From: Hordeum vulgare subsp. vulgare
Taxonomy: Eukaryota > Streptophyta > Magnoliopsida > Poales > Poaceae
Direction: 5' to 3'
Assembly: GCF_904849725.1 (NCBI RefSeq)
Contig: NC_058518.1
Span: 327,382,581 to 327,446,580 of the forward strand
Length of the DNA stretch: 64,000 nt
A program made the translations under genes and the position numbers. Of the stretch, positions 23,565 to 35,707 are shown in pieces; within the stretch, counting starts at the first letter, position 1; the number at the start of each line of letters is the position of its first letter. The notes beneath the pieces were generated by a model, which searched no databases, was not told the origin of the DNA, and worked only from the letters and a program-made list of their open reading frames with translations.

Positions 23565-25380
23565 TGTTGGGGAACGTCGCATGGGAAACAAAAATTTTCC
23601 TACGCGCACGACCTATCATGCTGATGTCCATCTACGAGAGGGGATGAGTGATCTACGTACCCTTGTAGATCATACAGCAGAAGCGTTAGTGAACGCGGTT
23701 GATGTAGTGGAACGTCCTCACGTCCCTCGATCCGCCTCGCGAACAATCCCGCGATCAGTCCCACGATCTAGTACCAAACGGACGACACCTCCGCGTTCAG
23801 CACACGTACAGCTCGACGATGATCTCGGCCTTCTTGATCCAGCAAGAGAGACGGAGAGGTAGAAGAGTTCTCCGGCAGCGTGACGGCGCTCCGGAGGTTG
23901 GTGATGACCTTGTCTCAGCAGGGCTCCGCCCGAGCTCCGCAGAAACGCGATCTAGAGGAAAAACCGTGGAGGTATGTGGTCGGGCTGCCGTGGAAAGTCG
24001 TCTCAAATCAGCCCTAAAACCTCCGTATATATAGGTGGGAGGGAGGGGTCCTTGCCTTGGGGTCCAAGGACCCTCAAGGGGGTCGGCCGAGCCAAGGGGG
24101 AGGACTCTCCCCCCCCAAACCGAGTTGGACTAGGTTTGGTGGGAGGGAGTCCTCCTCCCTTCCCACCTCCTCCTTTTTTTTCCTTTTCCTCTTGATTTTT
24201 CTTCACTTGGCGCATAGACCACTTGTGGGCTGTCCCACCAGCCCACTAAGGGCTGGTGTGTCTCCCCAAAGGCCTATGGGCTTCCCCGGGGTGGGTTGCC
24301 CCCCCGGTGAACTCCCGGAACCTATTCGTCATTCCCGGTACATTCCCGGTAACTCCGAAAACCTTCCGGTAATCAAATGAGGTCATCCTATATATCAATC
24401 TTCGTTTCCGGACCATTCCGGAAACCCTCGTGACGTCCGTGATCTCATCCGGGACTCCGAACAACATTCGGTAACCAACCATATAACTCAAATACGCATA
24501 AAACAACGTCGAACCTTAAGTGTGCAGACCCTGCGGGTTTGAGAACTATGTAGACATGACCCGAGAGACTCCTCGGTCAATATACAATAGCGGGACCTGG
24601 ATGCCCATATTGGATCCTACATATTCTACGAAGATCTTATCGTTTGAACCTCAATGCCAAGGATCCGTATAATCCCGTATGTCATTCCCTTTGTCCTTCG
24701 GTATGTTACTTGCCCGAGATTCGATCGTCAGTATCCGCATACCTATTTCAATCTCGTTTACCGGCAAGTCTCTTTACTCGTTCCATAATACAAGATCCCG
24801 CAACTTACACTAAGTTACATTGCTTGCAAGGCTTGTGTGCGATGTTGTATTACCGAGTGGGCCCCGAGATACCTCTCCGTCACACGGAGTGACAAATCCC
24901 AGTCTTGATCCATACTAACTCAACTAACACCTTCGGAGATACCTGTAGAGCATCTTTATAGTCACCCAGTTACGTTGCGACGTTTGATACACACAAAGCA
25001 TTCCTCCGGTGTCAGTGAGTTATATGATCTCATGGTCATAGGAATAAATACTTGACACGCAGAAAATAGTAGCAACAAAATGACACGATCAACATGCTAC
25101 GTCTATTAGTTTGGGTCTAGTCCATCACGTGATTCTCCCAATGACGTGATCCAGTTATCAAGCAACAACACCTTGTTCATAATCAGAAGACACTGACTAT
25201 CATTGATCAACTGGCTAGCCAACTAGAGGCATGCTAGGGACGGTGTTTTGTCTATGTATCCACACATGTAAATGAGTCTTCATTCAATACAATTATAGCA
25301 TGGATAATAAACTATTATCTTGATACAGGAATTATAAGAATAACTATATTTATTATTGCCTCTAGGGCATAATTCCAACA
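23565..25380 (-). repeat. Angela-type LTR1 (3' LTR of the composite, 1816 bp)
   Basis: TGTTGGGG...ATTCCAACA on the + strand. On the element strand it carries a TATA box (TATATATA, 24026-24033). It is close to LTR3 and differs from LTR2. The C run at 24300-24307 is short here (7-8 bases) but 14-17 bases in the other two copies. Confidence 0.93.
24026..24033 (-). promoter_or_regulatory. TATA box of Angela-type LTR1
   Basis: CCTATATATACGGAGG on the minus strand. Equivalent boxes stand at 31133-31140 in LTR2 and 33554-33561 in LTR3. Confidence 0.65.
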
Positions 25381-25393
25381 GTCTCCCACTTGC
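25381..25393 (-). promoter_or_regulatory. Polypurine tract of the Angela composite
   Basis: CAAGTGGGAGAC on the minus strand, abutting LTR1. No such tract abuts LTR2, which shows that LTR2 is not the 3' LTR of the adjoining fragment. Confidence 0.8.
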
Positions 25394-25432
25394 ACTAGAG
25401 TCAATAATCCAGCCCTCACATCACCATGTGAA

Positions 25433-28400
25433 TTACATTGTAATAAATCTAACACCCATACAGTTCTGGTGTCGATCATGTTTTGGCCGTGGAAGAGGTT
25501 TAGTCAGCGGGTCTGCTACATTCAGATCCATGTGCACTTTGCATATATTTACGTCCTCTTCCTCGACGTAGTCGCGGATGAGGTTGAAGCGTCGTTTGAT
25601 GTGTCTGGTCTTCTTGTGAAACCGTGGTTCCTTTGCTAAGGCAATGGCACCCGTGTTGTCACAGAACAAGGTTATTGGATCCAGTGCACTTGGCACCACT
25701 CCAAGATCCGTCATGAACTGCTTCATCCAGACACCCTCCTTAGCCGCCTCCGAGGCAGCCATGTACTCCGCTTCACATGTAGAATCTGATACGACGCTTT
25801 GCTTGGAACTGCACCAGCTTACTGCACCCCCATTAAGAATAAATATGTATCCGGTTTGCGACTTAGAGTCGTCCGGATCTGTGTCAAAGCTTGCATCGAC
25901 GTAACCTTTTACGGCGAGCTCTTCGTCACCTCCATACACGAGAAACATCTCCTTAGTCCTTTACAGGTACTTCAGGATATTCTTGACCGCTGTCCAGTGA
26001 TCCACTCCTGGATTACTCTGGAACCTACCTGCCGTACTTATGGCCAGGCTAACATCCGGTCTAGTGCACAGCATCGCATACATGATAGAACCTATGGCTG
26101 AAGCATAGGGGACGGAGCGCATATGCTCTCTATCTTCATCAGTTGCTGGGCACTGAGTCTTACTCAATCTCGTACCTTGTAACACTGGCAAGAACCCTTT
26201 CTTGGACTGTTCCATTTTGAACCTCTTCAAAACTTTATCAAGGTATGAGCTTTGTGAAAGTCCTATCAGGCGTTTTGATCTATCCCTATAGATCTTAATG
26301 CCTAGAATGTAAGCAGCTTCTCCTAGATCCTTCATAGAGAAACTTTCATTCAAGTAACCTTTTATGCTCTCCAAAAACTCTACGTTGTTTCCAATCAGTA
26401 ATATGTCATCCACATATAATATCAGAAACGCCACAGAGCTCCCACTCACTTTCTTGTAAATACAGGATTCTCCAACCACTTGTATAAACCCAAATGCTTT
26501 GATCACCTCATCAAAACGTTTGTTCCAACTCCGAGATGCTTGCACCAGTCCATAAATGGATCGCTGGAGCTTGCACACCTTGTCAGCATTTTAGGATCGA
26601 CAAAACCTTCGGGTTGCATCATATACAACTCTTCCTTAAGGAAACCGTTAAGGAACGCCGTTTTGACATCCATCTGCCAGATTTCATAATCGAGAAATGC
26701 AGCTATTGCCAACATGATTCTGACGGACTTAAGCATCGCTACGGGTGAGAAGGTCTCATCGTAGTCAACTCCTGGAACTTGTGAAAAACCCTTTGCCACA
26801 AGTCGAGCTTTATAAACGGTCACATTACCGTCAGCGTCCGTCTTCTTCTTAAAGATCCATTTGTTCTGAATAGCCTTGCGGCCCTCAGGCAGTATCTCCA
26901 AAGTCCACACTTTGTTCTCAGACATGGATCCTATCTCGGATTTCATGGCTTCTAGCCATTTGTTGGAATCTGGGCCCACCATTGCTTCTTCATAATTTGC
27001 AGGTTCATTGTTGTCTAACAACATGATTGATAAGACGGGATTACCGTACCACTCTGGAGCAGCGCGTGATCTCGTCGACCTGTGTGGTTCAACAGAAACT
27101 TGAACTGGAGTTTCATGATCATCATCATTAACTTCCTCCTCAACCGGCGTCGCAACGACAGAGGTTTCCCCTTGCCCTGTGCCACCATCCAGAGGGATGA
27201 GAGGTTCGACAACCTCGTCAAGTTCTATCTTCCTCCCACTCAATTCTCTCGAGAGAAACTCCTTCTCGAGAAAAGTTCCGTTCTTAGCAACAAACACTTT
27301 GCCCTCGGATTTGAGATAGAAGGTGTACCCAACTGTCTCTTTTGGGTAACCTATGAAGACGCACTTTTTCGCTTTGGGTTCCAGCTTTTCAGGCTGAAGC
27401 TTTTTGACATAAGCATCGCATCTCCAAACTTTAAGAAACGACAACTTTGGCTTCTTGCCATACCATAGCTCATATGGTGTCATCACAATGAATTTTGATG
27501 GTGCCCTATTTAAAGTGAATGCAATTGTCTCTAATGCATAGCCCCAAAACGATAATGGAAAATCGGCAAGAGACATCATAGATCGCACCATCTCTAACAA
27601 AGTACGATTTCGACGTTCGGACACATCATTACGCTGTGGTGTTCCAGGCGGTGTTAACTGCGAAACAATTCCACATTGTCTTAAGTGAGTACCAAACTCG
27701 AAACTCAGATATTCACCCCCACGATCAGACCGTAGGAACTTGATCTTCTTGTTACGATGATTTTCCACTTCACTCTGAAATTGCTTGAACTTTTCAAATG
27801 TCTCAGACTTGTGCTTCATCAAGTAGACATAACCATATCTACTTAAATCGTCAGTGAAGGTGAGGAAATAACGATATCCGCCGCGTGCCTCCACGCTCAT
27901 TGGACCACATACATCGGTATGTATGATTTCCAACAAGTCACTTGCACGCTCCATTGTTCCGGAGAACGGAGTCTTAGTCATCTTGCCCATGAGGCATGGT
28001 TCGCACGTGTCAAGTGAATCAAAGTCAAGTGACTCCAAAAGTCCATCAGCATGGAGTTACTTCATGCGCTTTACACCAATATGACCCAAGCGGCAGTGCC
28101 ACAAAAATATGGTGCTATCATTGTTCACTCTAATTCTTTTGGTCTCAATGTTATGTATATGCGTATCGCTATCAAGATTCAATATGAACAATCCTCTCAC
28201 ATTCGGTGCATGACCATAAAAGATGTTACTCATATAAATAGAACAACCATTATTCTCAGACTTAAAAGAGTAACCGTCTCGCAATAAACAAGATCCAGAT
28301 ATAATGTTCATGCTCAACGCAGGCACTAAATAACAATGATTTATGTTCATCACTAATCCCGATGGTAGCTGAAGTGACACTGTGCTGACGGCGATTGCAT

Positions 28401-28611
28401 CAACCTTGGAACCGTTTCCTACGCGCATCGTCACTTCGTCTTTCGCGAGCCTTCGTCTATTCCGCAGTTCCTGCTTCGAGTTGCAAATGTGAGCAACAGA
28501 ACCGGTATCGAATACCCAGGCACTACTACGAGAGCCGGTTAAGTACACATCAATAACATGTATATCAAATATACCTGATTTTTCTTTGTCCGCCTTCTTA
28601 TCTGCCAGATA
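25433..28611 (-). pseudogene. pol of the Angela composite: protease, integrase, reverse transcriptase, RNase H
   Basis: Copia order. Protease: WVFDTGSVAHI near 28520-28490, active site DTG intact. Integrase: HTDVCGPMS, LRSDRGGEY and SERRNRT supply the D, D and E residues, between about 27950 and 27600. Reverse transcriptase: about 26900-26000, with QMDVKTAFLNG and LYVDDILLIG (catalytic YVDD). RNase H: 25900-25480, with GYVDASFDTD and STCEAEYMAA. Breaks: TAA at 28057-28059 after GVKRMK, a one-base deletion near 26590 (AAAATG for AAAAATG), and TAA at 25961-25963 after KNILKYL. The frame is shared with gag through a nonsense codon at 28612-28614. Confidence 0.93.
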
Positions 28612-29412
28612 CTAGGGACAATTGCGCTTCCAGTGACCCATACCCTTGCAATAGAAGCACTCTGTTTCAGGCTTAGGTCCAGCCTTAGGTTTCTTCGACG
28701 GATTGGCAACAGGCTTGCCGCTCTTCTTCGAATTGCCCTTCTTGCCTTTGCCGTTTCTCTTGAAACTAGTGGTCTTGCTCACCATCAACACTTGATGCTC
28801 TTTACGGAGTTCAGACTCTGCGACTTTCAGCATCGCAAACAACTCGCCGGGAGACTTGTTCATCCCTTGCATGTTGTAGTTCAACACAAAGCCTTTATAG
28901 CTTGGCGGCAGTGATTGAAGGATTCTGTCAGTGATAGCTTCTTGCGGGAGTTCAATCCCCAGTTCGGCTAGACGGTTTGAGTACCCAGACATTTTCAGCA
29001 CATGTTCACTGACAGACGAGTTTTCCTCCATCTTGCAAGCATAGAATTTATCGGAGGTCTCATACCTCTCGATCCGGGCGTTCTTCTGAAAGATAAACTT
29101 CAACTCCTGGAACATCTCAAATGCTCCATGACGCTCAAAGCGACGTTGAAGTCCCGGTTCTAAGCCATACAAGACTACACATTGAACTATTGAGTAGTCC
29201 TCCTTACGCGCTAACCAAGCGTTCTTAACATCCTGATCAGCCGTAGCGGGTGGTTCATCTCCTAGCGCAGCATTAAGGACATAATCCTTCTTCCCAGCTT
29301 GTAAGATTAGCTTAAGATTACGAGCCCAGTCTACAAAGTTGCTTCCATCATCTTTCAACTTAGCTTTCTCTAGGAACGTATTAAAATTCAGGATGACACT
29401 CGCGTGAGCCAT
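28612..29412 (-). CDS. gag of the Angela composite (ends at a premature TAG)
   Basis: Starts MAHASVILNFNTFLEKAK at 29412. It is open for 266 codons. It has the UBN2-type Copia gag core (LYGLEPGLQRRFERHGA, YNMQGMNKSPGELFAML) and a Lys-rich stretch. The zinc knuckle CFYCKGMGHWKRNC (CX2CX4HX4C) lies at residues 252-265, and the TAG at 28612-28614 comes one residue after it. In the second Angela copy at 63560 the same codon is a lysine, so the gag-pol frame was originally continuous. The gag part itself could still be made. Confidence 0.88.
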   Translation of the reverse strand: MAHASVILNFNTFLEKAKLKDDGSNFVDWARNLKLILQAGKKDYVLNAALGDEPPATADQDVKNAWLARKEDYSIVQCVVLYGLEPGLQRRFERHGAFEMFQELKFIFQKNARIERYETSDKFYACKMEENSSVSEHVLKMSGYSNRLAELGIELPQEAITDRILQSLPPSYKGFVLNYNMQGMNKSPGELFAMLKVAESELRKEHQVLMVSKTTSFKRNGKGKKGNSKKSGKPVANPSKKPKAGPKPETECFYCKGMGHWKRNCP

Positions 29413-30654
29413 GATCTACAACACAAATATATTCAAAGTGGACTTAGACTATGTTCAAGATAATTAGAGTTCAACTTAATCAAATTATATGCTAAACTCC
29501 CACTCAAAAAGTACATCTCTCTAGTCATTTGAGTGGTTCATGATCCACTTACACTATCCCAAGTCCGATCATCACGTGAGTCGAGAGTAGTTTCAGTGGT
29601 AAGCATCCCTATGCTAATCATATCAACTATATGATTCATGATCGACCTTTCGGTCTCATGTGTTCCGAGGCCATGTCTGCACATGCTAGGCTCGTCAAGC
29701 TTAACCCGAGTGTTCCGCGTGCGCAACTGTTTTGCACCCGTTGTATGTGAACGTTGAGTCTATCACACCCGATCATCACGTGGTGTCTCGAAACGACGAA
29801 CTGTAGCAACGGTGCACAGTCGGGGAGAACACAATTTCGTCTTGAAATTTTAGTGAGAGATCACCTCATAATGCTACCGTCGTTCTAAGAAAAACAAGGT
29901 GCATAAAAGGATTAACATCACATGCAATTCATAAGTGACATGATATGGCCATCATCACGTGCTTCTTGATCTCCATCACCAAAGCACCGACACGATCTTC
30001 TTGTCACCGGCGCCACACCATGATCATCCATCAACATGTTGCCATCGGGGTTGTCGTGCTACTTATGTTATTACTACTAAAGCTACATCCTAGCAAAATA
30101 GTAAACGCATCTGCAAGCACAAACGTTAGTATAAAGACAACCCTATGGCTCCTGCCGGTCGTCGTACCATCGACATGCAAGTCGATATTTCTATTACAAC
30201 ATGATCATCTCATACATCCAATATATCACATCACATCGTTGGCCATATCACATCACAATCATACCCTGCAAAAACAAGTTAGAGGTCCTCTAATTTTGTT
30301 GTTGCATGTTTTACGTGGTGACCAAGGGTATCTAGTAGGATCGCATCTTACTTACGCAAACACCACAACGGAGATCTATGAGTTGCTATTTAACCTCATC
30401 CAAGGACCTCCTCGGTCAAATCCGATTCAACTAAAGTTGGAGAAACCATCACTTGCCAGTCATCTTTGAGCAAAGGGGGTTACTCGTAACGATGAAACCA
30501 GTCTCTCGTAAGCGTACGAGTAATGTCGGTCCAAGCCGCTTCAATCCAACAATACCGCGGAATCAAGAAAAGACTAAGGAGGGCAGAAAAACGCACATCA
30601 CCGCCCACAAAAACTTTTGTGTTCTACTCGAGAAGACATCTACGCATGAACCTA
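29413..30654 (-). other. 5' untranslated leader of the Angela composite
   Basis: Between primer site and gag ATG, about 1.24 kb. No gene. Its first 600 bp (30667-30069) are repeated at 33089-32491. The same leader appears in + orientation at 61524-62776. Confidence 0.8.
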
Positions 30655-30666
30655 GCTCTGATACCA
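30655..30666 (-). promoter_or_regulatory. Intact primer binding site next to LTR2 (initiator tRNA-Met)
   Basis: TGGTATCAGAGC on the minus strand, one base inside LTR2. Confidence 0.92.
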
Positions 30667-30667
30667 C

Positions 30668-32490
30668 TGTTGGGGAACGTCGCATGCGAAACAAAAATTT
30701 TCCTACGCGCACGAAGACCTATCATGGTGATGTCCATCTACGAGAGGGGATGAGTGATCTACGTACCCTTGTAGATCGTACAGCAGAAGCGTTAGAGAAC
30801 GCCGTTGATGTAGTGGAACGTCCTCACGTCCCTCGATCCGCCCCGCGAACAATCCCGCGATCAGTCCCACGATCTAGTACCGAACGGACGGCACCTCCGC
30901 GTTCAGCACACGTGCAGCTCGACGATGATCTCGGCCTTCTTGATCCAGCAAGAGAGACGGAGAGGTAGAAGAGTTCTCCGGCAGCGTGACGGCGCTCCGG
31001 AGGTTGGTGATGACCTTGTCTCAGCAGGGCTCCGCCCGAGCTCCGCAGAAACGCGATCTAGAGGAAAAACTATGGAGGTATGTGGTCGGGCAGCCGTAAG
31101 AAAGTCGTCTCAAATCTGCCCTAAAAGATCCATATATATAGGAGGAGGGAGGGGGACCTTGCCTTGGGGTCCAAGGGACCCTCGAGGGGTCGGCCGAGCC
31201 AAGGGGGGGAGGACTCCCCCCCCAAACCGAGTTGGACTTGGTTTGGTGGGAGGAGTCCCCCTCCCTTCCCACTTCCTCCCTCTTTTTTTTCCTTTGATTT
31301 CCTTTTCTTGGCGCATAGGCCCTCTTGGGGCTGTCCCACCAGCCCACTAAGGGGTGGTGTGTCTCCCCAAAGCCTATGGGCTTCCCCGGGGTGGGTTGCC
31401 CCCCCCCCCCCCCGGTGAACTCCCGGAACCCATTCGTCATTCCCGGTACATTCCCGGTAACTCCGAAAACCTTCCGGTAATCAAATGAGGTCATCCTATA
31501 TATCAATCTTCGTTTCCGGACCATTCTGGAAACCCTCGTGACGTCCGTGATCTCATCCGAGACTTCGAACAACATTCGGTAACCAACCATATAACTCAAA
31601 TACGCATAAAACAACGTCGAACCTTAAGTGTGCAGACCCTGCGGGTTTGAGAACTATGTAGACATGACCCAAGAGACTCCTCGGTCAATATCCAATAGCG
31701 GGACCTGGATGCCCATATTGGATCCTACATATTCTACGAAGATCTTATCGTTTGAACCTCAGTGCCAAGGATTTGTATAATCCCGTATGTCATTCCCTTT
31801 GTCCTTCGGTATGTTACTTGCCCGAGATTCGATCGTCGGTATCCGCATACCTATTTCAATCTCGTTTACCGGCATGTCTCTTTACTCGTTCCGTAATACA
31901 AGATCCCGCAACTTACACTAAGTTACATTGCTTGCAAGGCTTATGTGTGATGTTGTATTACCGAGTGGGCCCCGAGATACCTCTCCGTCACACGGAGTGA
32001 CAAATCCCAGTCTTGATCCATACTAACTCAACTAACACCTTCAGAGATACCTGTAGAGCATCTTTATAGTCACCCAGTTACTATGCGATGTTTGATACAC
32101 ACAAAGCATTCCTCCGGTGTTAGTGAGTTATATGATCTCATGGTCATAGGAATAAATACTTGACACGCAGAAAACAGTAGCAACAAAATGACACGATCAA
32201 CATGCTACGTCTATTAGTTTGGGTCTAGTCCATCATGTGATTCTCCCAATGAGGTGATCCAGTTATCAAGCAACAACACCTTGTTCATAATCAGAAGACA
32301 CTGACTATCATTGATCAACTGGCTAGCCAACTAGAGGCATGCTAGGGACGGTGTTTTGTCTATGTATCCACACATGTAAATGAGTCTTCATTCAATACAA
32401 TTATAGCATGGATAATAAACTATTATCTTGATACAGGAATTATAATAATAACTATACATTTATTATTGCCTCTAGGGCATAATTCCAACA
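30668..32490 (-). repeat. Angela-type LTR2 (internal, 1823 bp)
   Basis: Full-length TGTTGGGG...ATTCCAACA copy. It differs from LTR1 and LTR3 in many shared positions, for example GATCCATATATATAGGAGG where the others have CTCCGTATATATAGGTGG. On its right it joins leader sequence (ATTACTTCTAAAG) with no polypurine tract, so it is the 5' LTR of a second Angela copy inserted there. TATA box at 31133-31140. Confidence 0.93.
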
Positions 32491-33075
32491 ATTACTTCTA
32501 AAGCTACATCCAAGCAAAATAGTAAACGCATCTGCAAGCACAAATGTTAGTATAAAGACAACCCTATGGCTCCTGCCGGTTGCCGTACCATCGACGTGCA
32601 AGTCAATATTTCTATTACAACATGATCATCTCATACATCCAATATATCACATCACATCGTTGGCCATATCACATCACAATCATACCCTGCAAGAACAAGT
32701 TAGACGTCCTCTAATTTTGTTGTTGCATGTTTTACGTGGTGACCAAGGGTATCTAGTAGGATCGCATCTTACTTACGCAAACACGACAACGGAGATATAT
32801 GAGTTGCTATTTAACCTCATCCAAGGACCTCCTCGGTCAAATCCGATTCAACTAAAGTTGGAGAAACCGTCACTTGCCAGTCATCTTTGAGCAAAGGGGG
32901 TTACTCGTAACGATGAAACCAGTCTCTCGTAAGCGTACGAGTAATGTCGGTCCAAGCCGCTTCAATCCAACAATACCGCGGGATCAAGAAAAGACTAAGG
33001 AGGGCAGCAAAACGCACATCACCACCCACAAAAACTTTTGTGTTCTACTCGAGAAGACATCTACGCATGAACCTA
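32491..33075 (-). repeat. Second, partial copy of the Angela 5' leader
   Basis: Closely matches 30069-30654. It begins exactly at the terminus of LTR2 and ends at the primer site of LTR3. Confidence 0.9.
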
Positions 33076-33088
33076 GCTCATGATGCCA
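33076..33088 (-). promoter_or_regulatory. Damaged primer binding site next to LTR3
   Basis: Minus strand TGGCATCATGAGC instead of TGGTATCAGAGC: one substitution and one extra base. Confidence 0.75.
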
Positions 33089-33089
33089 C

Positions 33090-34919
33090 TGTTGGGGAAC
33101 GTCGCATGGGAAACAAAAATTTTCCTACGCGCACGAAGACCTATCATGGTGATGTCCATCTACGAGAGGGGATGACTGATCTACGTACCCTTGTAGATCG
33201 TAAAGCAGAAGCGTTAGTAAACGCGGTTGATGTAGTGGAACGTCCTCACGTCCCTCGATCCGCCCCGCGAACAATCCCGCGATCAATCCCACGATCTAGT
33301 ACCGAACGGACGGCACCTCCGTGTTCAGCACACGTACAGCTCGACAATGATCTCGGCCTTCTTGATCCAGCAAGAGAGACGGAGAGGTAGAAGAGTTCTC
33401 CGGCAGCGTGACGGCGCTCCAGAGGTTGGTGATGACCTTGTCTCAGCAGGGCTCCGCCCGAGCTCCGCAGAAACGCGATCTAGAGGAAAAACCGTGGAGG
33501 TATGTGGTCGGGCTGCCATGGAAAGTCGTCTCAAATCAGCCCTAAAACCTCCGTATATATAGGTGGGAGGGAGGGGGCCTTGCCTTGGGGTCCAAGGACC
33601 CTCAAGGGGGTCGGCCGAGCCAAGGGGGAGGACTCTCCCCCCCCCCAAACCGATTTGGACTAGGTTTGGTGGGAGGGAGTCCTCCTCCCTTCCCACCTCC
33701 TCCTTTTTTTTCCTTTTCCTCTTGATTTTTCTTCACTTGGCGCATAGACCACTTGTGGGCTGTCCCACCAGCCCACTAAGGGCTGGTGTGTCTCCCCAAA
33801 GGCCTATGGGCTTCCCCGGGGTGGGTTGCCCCCCCCCCCCCCGGTGAACTCCCGGAACCCATTCGTCATTCCCGGTACATTCCCGGTAACTCCGAAAACC
33901 TTCCGGTAATCAAATGAGGTCATCCTATCTATCAATCTTTGTTTCCGGACCATTCCGGAAACCCTCGTGACATCCGTGATCTCATCCGGGACTCCGAACA
34001 ACATTCGGTAACCAACCATATAACTCAAATACGCATAAAACAACGTCGAACCTTAAGTGTGCAGACCCTGCGGGTTCGAGAACTATGTAGACATGACCCG
34101 AGAGACTCCTCGGTCAATATCCAATAGCGGGACCTGGATGCCCATATTGGATCCTACATATTCTACAAAGATCTTATCGTTTGAACCTCAGTGCCAAGGA
34201 TTCGTATAATCCCGTATGTCATTCCCTTTGTCCTTCGGTATGTTACTTGCCCGAGATTCGATCGTCAGTATCCGCATACCTATTTCAATCTCGTTTACCG
34301 GCAAGTCTCTTTACTCGTTCCGTAATACAAGATCCCGCAACTTACACTAAGTTACATTGCTTGCAAGGCTTGTGTGTGATGTTGTATTACCGAGTGGGCC
34401 CCGAGATACCTCTCCGTCACACGGAGTGACAAATCCCAGTCTTGATCCATACTAACTCAACTAACACCTTCGGAGATACCTGTAGAGCATCTTTATAGTC
34501 ACCCAGTTACGTTGCGACGTTTGATACACACAAAGCATTCCTCCGGTGTCAGTGAGTTATATGATCTCATGGTCATAGGAATAAATACTTGACACGCAGA
34601 AAACAGTAGCAACAAAATGACACGATCAACATGCTACGTCTATTAGTTTGGGTCTAGTCCATCACATGATTCTCCCAATGACGTGATCCAGTTATCAAGC
34701 AACAACACCTTGTTCATAATCAGAAGACACTGACTATCATTGATCAACTGGCTAGCCAACTAGAGGCATGCTAGGGACGGTGTTTTGTCTATGTATCCAC
34801 ACATGTAAATGAGTCTTCATTCAATACAATTATAGCATGGATAATAAACTATTATCTTGATACAGGAATTATAATAATAACTATACATTTATTATTGCCT
34901 CTAGGGCATAATTCCAACA
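33090..34919 (-). repeat. Angela-type LTR3 (outer 5' LTR, 1830 bp)
   Basis: Full-length copy, most like LTR1. Followed by the CTACT duplication and the rest of the LTR of element B. TATA box at 33554-33561. Confidence 0.93.
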
Positions 34920-34924
34920 CTACT

Positions 34925-35707
34925 CACAAAGCATAATTATGTTCATGACCAGAGAGGTATTGAATAGCATCAAGGATCTGAACATATAATCTTCCATCTA
35001 GTAATCCAACTAGCATCCACTACAAAGAGTAATTAACACTACTAGCAACCTTACAAGTACCAATCGGAGTCGCGAGATGGAGATTGGTTACAAGAGATGA
35101 ACTAGGGTTTGGAGATGAGATGGTGCTGATGAAGATGTTGATGGTGATGAGTCCCCTCCGATGAGAGGAGTGTTGGTGATGACGATGGCGATGATTTCCC
35201 CCTCCGGGAGGGAAGTTTCCCCGGCAGGATGACCCTGCCGGAGCTCTAGATTGGTTCTGCTCAAGTTCCGCCTCGTGGCGGCGGTGATTCTTCCCGAAAG
35301 CCTCTTCGTGATTTTTTCTGGAACGAAACCCTCCTTATAGAAAAAGAGGGGAGCGAGAGGGCCAACAGGGAGCCCACAAGCCCCCTAGGCGCGGCCAGGG
35401 GGTAGGCCGCGCCTAGCAGGTTTGTGGCCTCTTGGTGGCTCCCCTGTGTTACTTCTTCGGCCCAGTATATTTTATAAATTCCAAAATAATTCCTCGTTGA
35501 TTTTCACGGCTTTTGGAGTTGCGCAGAATAGGTAACTCAAACTTGCTCCTTTTTCAGGCCAGAATTCCAGCTGCCGGCATTCTCCCTCTTCATGTAAACC
35601 TTGCAAAATAAGAGAAAAAAGGCATAAGTGTTGTACCGTGAAGTGTAATAACAGCCAATAAAGCGATAAATATCAACATAAAAGCATGATGCAAAATGGG
35701 CGTATCA
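34925..35707 (-). repeat. 5' LTR of element B, outer piece
   Basis: Continues the LTR interrupted at 23564 and ends GGGCGTATCA, then GGGAC target copy. Matches 14910-15693. Confidence 0.93.

Larger units (their letters stand above)
23565..34919 (-). mobile_element. Angela-type Copia composite with three LTRs and a duplicated 5' leader
   Basis: Read on the minus strand: LTR3 (34919-33090), a damaged primer site and about 600 bp of 5' leader (33089-32491), LTR2 (32490-30668), an intact primer site, full leader, gag, pol, polypurine tract, LTR1 (25380-23565). The outer LTRs are flanked by a perfect CTACT duplication (23560-23564, 34920-34924). LTR1 and LTR3 share variants that LTR2 lacks, for example at 23995-24050 and around the GGCGCATAGACC stretch. 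This indicates two different Angela copies, one nested in the leader of the other, with later loss of the rest of the inner or outer internal region by recombination. Confidence 0.9.
14170..35707 (-). mobile_element. Athila-lineage Gypsy element B with a Copia insertion in its 5' LTR
   Basis: Seen: 3' LTR 14170-15693, 3' non-coding region, third ORF 17241-17656, gag-pol 17941-22719, tRNA-Asp site 22797-22814, and a 5' LTR in two pieces (22826-23564 and 34925-35707). Target duplication GGGAC is perfect (14165-14169 and 35708-35712). Without the 11.4-kb Copia insertion and its duplicated CTACT, the element is about 10.2 kb. It is the same family as element A, in opposite orientation, and landed in an intron of the antisense gene of the Tat-like element. 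It is better preserved than A. Confidence 0.93.

Noticed and set aside
24644..24892. Open frame repeated in all three Angela LTRs (also 31752-32000 and 34181-34429)
   Set aside because: It recurs only because the LTR recurs; it has no start context, no domain, and lies in LTR sequence.
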